Shown: piece after piece, positions 1-5,794 of the stretch
Layout: every line of letters begins with the position of its first letter
Position numbering within the stretch: the stretch's first letter is position 1
NCBI GenBank assembly: GCA_022767125.1
Contig: JALEPZ010000096.1
Span: forward strand, 1-60,178
From: Phocaeicola plebeius
Lineage (GTDB): Bacteria; Bacteroidota; Bacteroidia; Bacteroidales; Bacteroidaceae
DNA: 60,178 bases
Reading direction: 5' to 3'
The notes under the pieces: model-generated
What the model was told of the DNA's origin: nothing
The model's database searches: none
The model's input: only the letters and a program-made list of their open reading frames with translations
Made by a program: the position numbers and the translations under genes

Positions 1-32
1 GCAGAAGGTATCTGACATACAGAATATATCTG

Positions 33-40
33 TAACTTTG
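33..40 (+). promoter_or_regulatory. Bacteroidetes -7 box before the broken AlbA_2 gene
   Basis: TAACTTTG matches the TAnnTTTG -7 consensus of the Bacteroides primary sigma factor and lies 28 bp before the ATG at 69. A weak TCTG sits 18 bp further upstream where TTTG would be expected. The decayed gene may therefore still be transcribed. Confidence 0.5.
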
Positions 41-68
41 TCCACAGTGATTATAAATACATACCCGT

Positions 69-1618
69 ATGGCATTGCCGATCAACATAGACGAACTGCT
101 GAAGGGCAAGACCGTGGAATGGGAACGTCTGGATTTCAAGCGTGGCTGGAATCCGGAAGATGTAATCCATTCCGCTTGCGCCTTTGCCAACGACATCCAC
201 AACTGGGGTGGCGGATATATCATAGTAAGCATAGACGAACAGGAGGGGGTACCTGTGCTGCCGCCTGCCGGAATAGACCTGCATGCCATTGACGGCATAC
301 AGAAGGAACTGGTCAATCTGTGTGCCCTGGTTCAACCGACTGTCAACGTGCTGGCGGAGCCAGTGGAGTATATGGGCGGGATGATACTGGTCATCTATGT
401 GCCCGGAGGTGAGGCACGTCCATACAAGGCACCGAAGCGTCTGGGCAAGGAAGCCATGAAGGCCGGAAAGGTGTATTACATCCGCAAAGGTTCAGTCACG
501 AAGATGGCCGACCAGGAAGAGGAGCGTATGTTGATGGGACTCTGTAATAAAGTACCGTTTGATGACCGTATCCATCAAACTGCCGACATTGAGGAACTTG
601 ACCGCATGTACATCGAGGACTTCCTCAAGCGTGTGGGCAGCAAGATGACACACGAGGAGATCATGCACATGCCGATGGCCGAGTTGGGATGGCACCTGCA
701 GATTATCGGAGGCAGCAGCGAATGTCTGTACCCGAAGAATGTCGGCCTGTTGCTCTTCTCCCAGGATCCGGAAAAGTATTTCCCTTACGCCCGCATAGAG
801 ATTGTCCATTTCCTTGACGAGGTGGGCGACCGCTTTACGGAGAAGATACTGCACGGCCCGATACACCTGCAACTGGAGGCGGCATTGAAGTACATCCGTT
901 AGCAGGTGCTGCTGGAGAAGGTCATCAAGGTGCTTGGCGACGAGAAGGCGGTGCGTTGTTTCAATTATCCCTACGAGGCCCTCGAAGAGATCTTGGCGAA
1001 CGCGGTCTTTCACAAGTCCTGGGATGACCGCAACCCCATTGAGGTGCGCATCAACCATGACCGTATTGAGGTGCTGAACTTTGAAGGCCCGATGCCGCCC
1101 GTCACCAATGCCGACCTTAAGAAGCCACGCATCGTGAGCCGCCACTACCGCAACCGCCGTATCGGTGATTTCCTGAAGGAGATGCACATGACGGAAGGAC
1201 GCTCTACGGGTTTCCCGAAGATTTATCAGGCAGTGAGGCGCAATAACTCCCCCATGCCCAGCTTCGAGACCGATGACAGGAACGGCCACTTCCTTGCGAC
1301 ACTGCCTATACACCAGGCGTTCCTTGACGAGAAGGCCTATCTTGCGTCTATAGGAAAGGAACTGGATGAGGATGGCAAGAAAGGTGGCAAGAAAGGCGGC
1401 AAGAAAGAACTCTCGGAGAATCAGTCATTATATTGTCTGTAATAGCAGAAGATGTCAAGATAACAATACCTGTCTTGGCAAGAAAGACCGGCATCTCTGA
1501 GCGGACATTATCGAGAGAATTGAAAATCCTGCGCGAAGAGTTCAACGTGTTGACCCGCGAAGGCGGACGCAAGAATGGCAGGTGGGTCATTACAAACGAT
1601 AGCGACAGGAATAAATAG
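69..1618 (+). pseudogene. AlbA_2 (Schlafen-type) ATP-binding regulator, broken by a nonsense codon and a frameshift
   Basis: Three pieces together make one protein of the family usually annotated as AlbA_2-domain or RecG-like transcriptional regulators. The first (69-902, ATG at 69) carries the N-terminal AlbA_2 domain, with EWERLDFKRGW and the glycine-rich NWGGGYIIVSI. It ends at a TAG at 900-902. The second (903-1442) continues in exactly the same frame with QVLLEKVIKVLG and the ATPase-like region, and contains a lysine/glycine repeat (GKKGGKKGG) typical of the family linker. Near 1415-1440 the frame shifts, and 1433-1618 encodes the C-terminal winged helix (LARKTGISERTLSRELKILR). The intact protein would be about 515 residues. 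Intact relatives are thought to be DNA-binding regulators. The two lesions argue for real decay, though one sequencing error cannot be excluded. Confidence 0.85.
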
Positions 1619-1794
1619 TCATCATTTGGGTGAAAGCGTCCTTTCCATTACCGGTTCGCTTCCACCATCCCGTCCTACGAGAGGAATATCCGTTCCCGTC
1701 CAATGACCGGTCTGGTTTTCGCCTTCGTTCCAGCTCCCCGACACGATAGGCTTCAGGAATGTTTACCTCCATACATTCTCTCTGTAATTTATAC

Positions 1795-1830
1795 GCCCTC
1801 TAGCAGCAGTGCGCTTCTGGAGGGCTTTTT
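1795..1830 (+). terminator. Intrinsic terminator downstream of the pseudogene
   Basis: GCCCTC (1795-1800) pairs with GAGGGC (1820-1825), and extra pairing inside lengthens the stem. Five T residues follow. It would end transcripts from the AlbA_2 relic. A second small hairpin (GCCC-CTTC-GGGC) follows at about 1834-1845. Confidence 0.6.
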
Positions 1831-1917
1831 CATGCCCCTTCGGGCGGTTTCCCGAGGTGGCATCCGTCCCTTTTCCGTCCCTCCAATTACAAAAACACGC
1901 TATCAACTCCCTGATTC

Positions 1918-2082
1918 ACAGCTTTTCTGTTTTTCTATTTCAGTTATCGCCGCGATTACGGTGGTATGCTGATTCAGTTGCCAACTTCTGTTGATGACGG
2001 ACAGAGAGTTACAGTCGAATTGACTATCAAAGACGGTCTTGGCTACAAGAAAGTCATCAAGTTCATCATCGAAAAGCTCTAA
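1918..2082 (+). pseudogene. 3' remnant of an unidentified gene
   Basis: An open frame of about 55 codons runs from a stop at 1912-1914 to TAA at 2080-2082 without a start codon. Its last 40 codons look coding: LPTSVDDGQRVTVELTIKDG followed by a lysine-rich end KKVIKFIIEKL. The alternating hydrophobic pattern resembles the last strands of an Ig- or BACON-like surface domain. I cannot name the family. It is most likely the surviving tail of a deleted gene. Confidence 0.4.
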
Positions 2083-2096
2083 GTTTCCGATTAGGC

Positions 2097-2127
2097 CAGA
2101 AGCCTTATGGCTTCTGCCTGTTTCAGG
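2097..2127. repeat. Paired short hairpins after the gene remnant
   Basis: CAGAAGCC-TTAT-GGCTTCTG (2097-2116) is a perfect 8-bp stem and is followed directly by CCTG-TTT-CAGG (2117-2127). No T tract follows, so these are structural inverted repeats and not a clear terminator. Confidence 0.5.
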
Positions 2128-2144
2128 CAGATAAATTCTATAGC

Positions 2145-2186
2145 GAGCGGTTCGCCCCATAAAGCGGACCGCTCACTTATTTTTTC
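2145..2186 (+). terminator. Strong intrinsic terminator
   Basis: GAGCGGTTCGC (2145-2155) pairs with GCGGACCGCTC (2164-2174) through 11 pairs, one of them G-T, with an 8-nt loop. A T-rich tail follows (2178-2184). It probably terminated the gene whose end survives at 2082. Confidence 0.75.
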
Positions 2187-2236
2187 GTCCAGCTTGAGCA
2201 TTTATTAATAAGAAGCCCCGCCAATCTGCACGCACT

Positions 2237-2324
2237 TCTTCGATAGGCAGCAAATGAACTTTTGACAGCGGGCAGAAGATCTTTTGATAGCTGGCAAACG
2301 AGCATTCGGTAGCTGGCAGAAGGT
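2237..2324. repeat. Array of about four imperfect 22-bp direct repeats
   Basis: Units begin at 2237, 2259, 2281 and 2303, each exactly 22 bp, sharing the core GATAGCTGGCAAA or GACAGCGGGCAGAA. The first unit is the most diverged (14 of 22 positions match the third). Since 22 is not a multiple of three, the repeat is unlikely to be coding. Two-turn spacing is typical of protein-binding iterons, but no replication gene is present. Confidence 0.6.
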
Positions 2325-2500
2325 GCCGACAGGCGTCTTCAGGGTCGTCTATGCATCCCTATCAGGGCATCAGAAGACAGGCTTTCCAGGAAGCATCAGC
2401 ACCGTTCTTTGTCCTACGCAAGAAGTGTCAGCCGGACGCTCCTTGCATCGCAGTCGTTATGAGGCTAAAGAGAAAGAACACGGCTATGCTGCGCTGTTGG

Positions 2501-2531
2501 ACAGATGCTTCACTACGTTCAGCATGACAGG
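2501..2531 (+). repeat. Single arm of the dispersed GTCAT...GAACGAAGTGAA repeat family
   Basis: The right-arm form is CTTCACTACGTTCAGCATGA. The same sequence with few changes recurs at 33091-33121, 48728-48755 and 54260-54275. No partner arm is visible nearby, so this is a lone half-element. Confidence 0.55.
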
Positions 2532-2583
2532 TAAAGAGGCAGGAAAGGATATAATTACCATGGAAACAGGAATGTGTCCTCAC

Positions 2584-2649
2584 TGCGACAAGAACAAGTC
2601 CTTACTGCAACAAGAACGAGGTCTTATTGCAACAAGGATGAGTCCTATC
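2584..2649. repeat. Array of three imperfect 22-bp direct repeats
   Basis: Units at 2584-2605, 2606-2627 and 2628-2649 share the pattern TGCRACAAGRA-GAGTCCTTAT with a few substitutions. The period is the same 22 bp as the array at 2237-2324, but the sequence is different. There are no spacers, so it is not a CRISPR array. Confidence 0.6.
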
Positions 2650-2826
2650 AGTCACAGAAACCTATCGGATGCCCCCACACGCTGGATGACCAAGCTATAG
2701 GAAAGCGGAAAGATGTTCTCGGACAGTCTGGGGGAAAGAGACCGCCACCCCAAGGAAAGGAAGGGGATATATAGAAAAACTCCTGAAGTGAACCACCTCA
2801 GGAGTTGACTTGCTGTTCGAAAGAAG

Positions 2827-2900
2827 CGGTGCGTACGGGACTCGAACCCGTGACCCCATGCGTGACAGGCATGTATTCTAACCAACTGAACTAACGCACC
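2827..2900 (-). tRNA. tRNA-Asp (GTC)
   Basis: Read on the minus strand, the acceptor arms GGTGCGT and ACGCACC pair. The D-arm region contains AGTTCAGTTGGTTAGA. The anticodon stem CATGC/GCATG encloses the loop CTGTCAC with anticodon GTC (Asp). The T arm has GGTTCGAGTCC. The discriminator base is G, and CCA is not encoded. A consensus promoter lies directly upstream on the minus strand. Confidence 0.95.
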
Positions 2901-2942
2901 CTTTTGTTTTTGTTTCGTTGCTTTCTCTCTCGATTGCGGTTG

Positions 2943-2973
2943 CAAAGGTAGAGCTTTTTCTTGAATCTGCAAA
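2943..2973 (-). promoter_or_regulatory. Consensus promoter of tRNA-Asp
   Basis: On the minus strand TTTG (2970-2973), 19 bp, then TACCTTTG (2943-2950). This is an exact match to the Bacteroides TTTG-N19-TAnnTTTG promoter and sits about 45 bp before the tRNA 5' end. Confidence 0.8.
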
Positions 2974-3050
2974 CTATTTCGGGACTTTTTTTCTTTATTT
3001 TCTTCAACTTTTATACAATCCCTTCATTATCTGACGATTCCAAAGGATAA

Positions 3051-3086
3051 AAAAAGTAGGGCGAACCCTCAACGGCCCACCCCTAC
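3051..3086 (-). terminator. Second minus-strand hairpin with T tract
   Basis: On the minus strand GTAGGG (3081-3086) can pair with CCCTAC (3056-3061), followed by seven T residues. It lies 30 bp beyond the rubrerythrin terminator and may be a backup. Confidence 0.45.
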
Positions 3087-3114
3087 CTTACCATTAAACC
3101 CTATTTATAAAACA

Positions 3115-3165
3115 ACCAACAAAAACAATCGGTCTGCTCTATCACGTGTGAAGAACAGACCGATT
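3115..3165 (-). terminator. Terminator of the rubrerythrin gene
   Basis: AATCGGTCTG (3127-3136) and CAGACCGATT (3156-3165) form a perfect 10-bp stem. On the minus strand it is followed by GTTTTTG. It lies 35 bp beyond the rubrerythrin stop. Confidence 0.75.
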
Positions 3166-3199
3166 GACTTTGTCCGAATGATCAGCCTACGCTATCTCA

Positions 3200-3778
3200 T
3201 CAATAGTTCGTCTTCTTCACTTCGAAGTAAGCCTGCGGGTGCAAGCAAGCCGGACACATCTCGGGGGCTTCTGTACCTACGAACAGGTAGCCACAGTTGC
3301 GGCACTGCCATACCACTTCCTCGTCCTTCTTGAACACCTTGCCTTCTTCGATGTTCTTCACGAAAGCCAAATATCTCTCTTCATGACCCTTCTCGGCCAC
3401 GGCAATCTGCCGGTACATTTCGGCAATGGCAGGGAAGCCTTCTTCGTCGGCAATGTCGGCAAACTTCGGATAGTCCAATGTCCATTCCTCGTTCTCGCCG
3501 GCTGCGGCTGCCTTCAGGTTGTCCAGCGTCTTGCCGATGACACCCGACGGATAGCTGGCCGTAATCTCTACACATCCGCCTTCCAGCCACTTGAACATCC
3601 GCTTGGCGTGTTCCTTCTCCTGATCGGCCGTTTCGGTAAAGATGGCAGCAATCTGTTCGTATCCTTCTTTCTTGGCCGCACTGGCAAAATACGTGTAGCG
3701 CATACGTGCCTGTGATTCGCCGGCAAACGAAATGCCCAAGTTCTTCTCTGTTCTTGTTCCTTTAATACTCTTTCCCAT
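3200..3778 (-). CDS. rbr: Rubrerythrin
   Basis: A 192-residue cytoplasmic peroxide-scavenging di-iron protein. It reduces hydrogen peroxide to water in anaerobes, using electrons that pass through its own rubredoxin-like domain. The N-terminal four-helix bundle shows the iron ligands: a Glu near residue 21 (FAGESQARMRY), EKEH at 54-57, and EKGHEERY in the second helix pair. The C-terminal rubredoxin knuckles are CRNC and CPAC around residues 159-177. Length and domain order are standard for the family. It is a single-gene unit with its own terminator at 3115-3165 and a -7 box at 3823-3830. Confidence 0.97.
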   Translation of the reverse strand: MGKSIKGTRTEKNLGISFAGESQARMRYTYFASAAKKEGYEQIAAIFTETADQEKEHAKRMFKWLEGGCVEITASYPSGVIGKTLDNLKAAAAGENEEWTLDYPKFADIADEEGFPAIAEMYRQIAVAEKGHEERYLAFVKNIEEGKVFKKDEEVVWQCRNCGYLFVGTEAPEMCPACLHPQAYFEVKKTNY

Positions 3779-3822
3779 AGTTACTCTTCGTTTTGAATGT
3801 TAGTATTGATTCTTTTGCTCTG

Positions 3823-3830
3823 CAAATATA
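3823..3830 (-). promoter_or_regulatory. -7 box of the rubrerythrin gene
   Basis: TATATTTG on the minus strand, 45 bp before the ATG. No TTTG is found at the usual distance, so the upstream element is weak or replaced by a regulator site. Confidence 0.5.
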
Positions 3831-3955
3831 GAACAATTATTCAAAGTTGTACTCATTACAATTCAAAGAGTTCCTCAATTTATGGATTATTAATATTTTC
3901 TTCGCTTGTTCATAAGAAAAACACGAAACGTACCGCTTATGTTGAGGGAATTCTC

Positions 3956-3963
3956 TAATTTTG
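3956..3963 (+). promoter_or_regulatory. -7 box of the SulP transporter gene
   Basis: TAATTTTG fits TAnnTTTG and ends 37 bp before the ATG at 4001. No clear -33 element is visible. Confidence 0.5.
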
Positions 3964-4000
3964 CAAAGAAATTATCATTGTATAACAAAAATAAGTAGGT

Positions 4001-5686
4001 ATGAACAAATTCGACATTAAGCCTAAGTTATTCACTGTGCTTAAGAACTACACCAAGGCAGACTTCATGACCGACCTTATGGCCGGTATCATTGTCGGCA
4101 TCGTGGCCCTTCCGCTGGCCATCGCCTTCGGTATTGCATCGGGAGTCAGTCCCGAAAAAGGTATCATTACAGCGATTGTTGCAGGATTCATCATCTCATT
4201 GCTGGGAGGCAGCAAGGTCCAGATTGGCGGACCTACCGGAGCCTTCATCGTCATCATCTACGGCATCATCCAGGAATACGGGATTGACGGCCTGATGGTA
4301 GCCACGCTGATGGCGGGTGTCCTCCTCATCTTATTAGGTGTCTTCAAACTGGGGACTGTCATCAAATTTATCCCCTATCCCATCATCATCGGCTTTACGA
4401 GCGGTATTGCCGTGACCATCTTCACCACTCAGATTGCCGACATTTTCGGCCTGAGCTTCGACGGAGAGAAGATTCCGGGTGACTTCGTCGGCAAGTGGAT
4501 GCTGTACTTCCGTCATTTCGACAGCGTGAACTGGTGGAACTTCATCGTGAGCATCGTCAGCATATTCATCATCGCCATCACCCCCAAGTTCTCGAAAAAG
4601 ATTCCCGGCTCGCTGGTGGCCATCGTTTTCGTGACGGTGGGCGTGTATCTGCTGAAACTCTACGGAGGCATCACCTGCATCGACACCATCGGCGACCGGT
4701 TCAGCATCCAGGCGCAGCTGCCGGAGGCGACCGTCCCTACCCTCAACTGGGAAGCCATCAAGAACCTGTTCCCCGTGGCCATTACGATTGCCGTGCTGGG
4801 AGCCATCGAGTCGCTGCTCTCGGCTGCCGTGGCCGACGGTGTCATCGGCGACCGTCATGACTCGAACACCGAACTGATTGCCCAGGGCATCGCCAACATT
4901 GCCTCTCCTATCTTCGGCGGCATCCCCGCCACCGGTGCCATTGCCCGCACCATGACCAACATCAACAACGGCGGCCGCTCGCCCATCGCCGGTATTGTGC
5001 ATGCCGTCGTCCTGCTGCTGATCCTGCTGTTCCTGATGCCGCTGGCCCAGTATATTCCGATGGCCTGTCTGGCCGGCGTGCTGGTCATCGTTTCCTACAA
5101 CATGAGTGGCTGGAGGGTCTTCAAGGGACTGCTGAAGAACCCCAAATCGGATGTATCCGTGCTGCTGATTACGTTCTTCCTGACGGTGATCTTCGACCTC
5201 ACCGTGGCCATCGAAGTGGGGCTGGTCATTGCCTGTGTACTGTTCATGCGCCGTGTCATGGAGACGACCGAGATTTCGGTCATTACCGACGAAATCGACC
5301 CGAACAAGGAATCGGACCTGCAGCTGCATGAGGAGCACCTGGTCGTACCGAAAGGCGTGGAGGTCTACGAAATCAACGGCCCGTATTTCTTCGGTATCGC
5401 CACCAAGTTCGAAGACATCATGTCGGAACTGGGCGACCGTCCGAAAATCCGCATCATCCGTATGCGTAAGGTGCCCTTCATCGACTCCACGGGTATCCAC
5501 AACCTGACGATTCTGTGCGAGATGTCGAAGAAGGAGAACATCCATATCATCCTGTCGGGCGTGAACCCGAAAGTGTATGCCGTACTGGAGAAATCCGGTT
5601 TCTGCGCCATGCTGGGCAAGGAAAACATCTGCAGCCATATCAATGAAGCCTTGGAGGTAGCTACCAAGGAACTGGCGAACTTGTAA
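4001..5686 (+). CDS. SulP family anion permease with STAS domain
   Basis: A 561-residue inner-membrane transporter of the SLC26/SulP family, which moves sulfate, bicarbonate or related anions. It has the usual architecture. The N-terminal membrane domain opens with DLMAGIIVGIVALPLAIAFG and has the family region GGPTGAFIVIIYG, followed by about 12-14 hydrophobic segments up to residue 415. A C-terminal STAS domain (about 440-550) contains PFIDSTGIHNL, the normal site equivalent to the anti-sigma antagonist serine. The substrate cannot be told from sequence; many Bacteroidetes members are annotated as sulfate permeases. It stands alone and converges on secDF across a shared hairpin at 5716-5756. 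Confidence 0.92.
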   Translation: MNKFDIKPKLFTVLKNYTKADFMTDLMAGIIVGIVALPLAIAFGIASGVSPEKGIITAIVAGFIISLLGGSKVQIGGPTGAFIVIIYGIIQEYGIDGLMVATLMAGVLLILLGVFKLGTVIKFIPYPIIIGFTSGIAVTIFTTQIADIFGLSFDGEKIPGDFVGKWMLYFRHFDSVNWWNFIVSIVSIFIIAITPKFSKKIPGSLVAIVFVTVGVYLLKLYGGITCIDTIGDRFSIQAQLPEATVPTLNWEAIKNLFPVAITIAVLGAIESLLSAAVADGVIGDRHDSNTELIAQGIANIASPIFGGIPATGAIARTMTNINNGGRSPIAGIVHAVVLLLILLFLMPLAQYIPMACLAGVLVIVSYNMSGWRVFKGLLKNPKSDVSVLLITFFLTVIFDLTVAIEVGLVIACVLFMRRVMETTEISVITDEIDPNKESDLQLHEEHLVVPKGVEVYEINGPYFFGIATKFEDIMSELGDRPKIRIIRMRKVPFIDSTGIHNLTILCEMSKKENIHIILSGVNPKVYAVLEKSGFCAMLGKENICSHINEALEVATKELANL

Positions 5687-5715
5687 CCGGGCCGACTGCC
5701 GGGATTCTTAGATAC

Positions 5716-5756
5716 AACGAGAGGCTGTTTCCGATGGGAGACAGCCTCTTCTCGTT
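5716..5756. terminator. Bidirectional terminator between the SulP gene and secDF
   Basis: AACGAGAGGCTGT pairs with ACAGCCTCTTCTCGTT, with a 3-nt bulge in the right arm. It lies between convergent genes and could serve both. The T tracts are short. Confidence 0.6.
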
Positions 5757-5794
5757 ATATAAGCAACGGCCTATGGCCTTCTATGCTCTACAAA

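Larger units (their letters stand above)
1619..2826. other. Gene-poor accessory stretch left of tRNA-Asp
   Basis: About 1.2 kb with no intact gene. It holds two terminators, one gene-end remnant, two 22-bp repeat arrays and a lone dispersed-repeat arm. Open frames here (such as 2284-2700) have no recognisable domain and read as chance. Its position beside a tRNA gene would fit scars of past integration, but I found no duplicated tRNA end that would prove an attachment site. Confidence 0.6.

Noticed and set aside
2584-2649. Possible CRISPR array
   Set aside because: The units are contiguous 22-bp repeats without spacers, are imperfect, and have no cas genes nearby.
2284-2700. Open frame of 138 codons left of tRNA-Asp
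   Set aside because: It runs through both 22-bp repeat arrays and the dispersed-repeat arm, has no domain or codon bias, and no promoter or start-site context. Treated as chance.
2827-2900. tRNA-Asp as a proven integration (att) site
   Set aside because: A duplicated tRNA 3' end was looked for in 1-2800 and not seen, and no integrase gene is present. Only the general context suggests past integration.
4334-5638. Long minus-strand frame opposite the SulP gene
   Set aside because: Antisense shadow of a high-GC coding region; its His/Asp/Gln-rich composition is typical of a mirrored frame.
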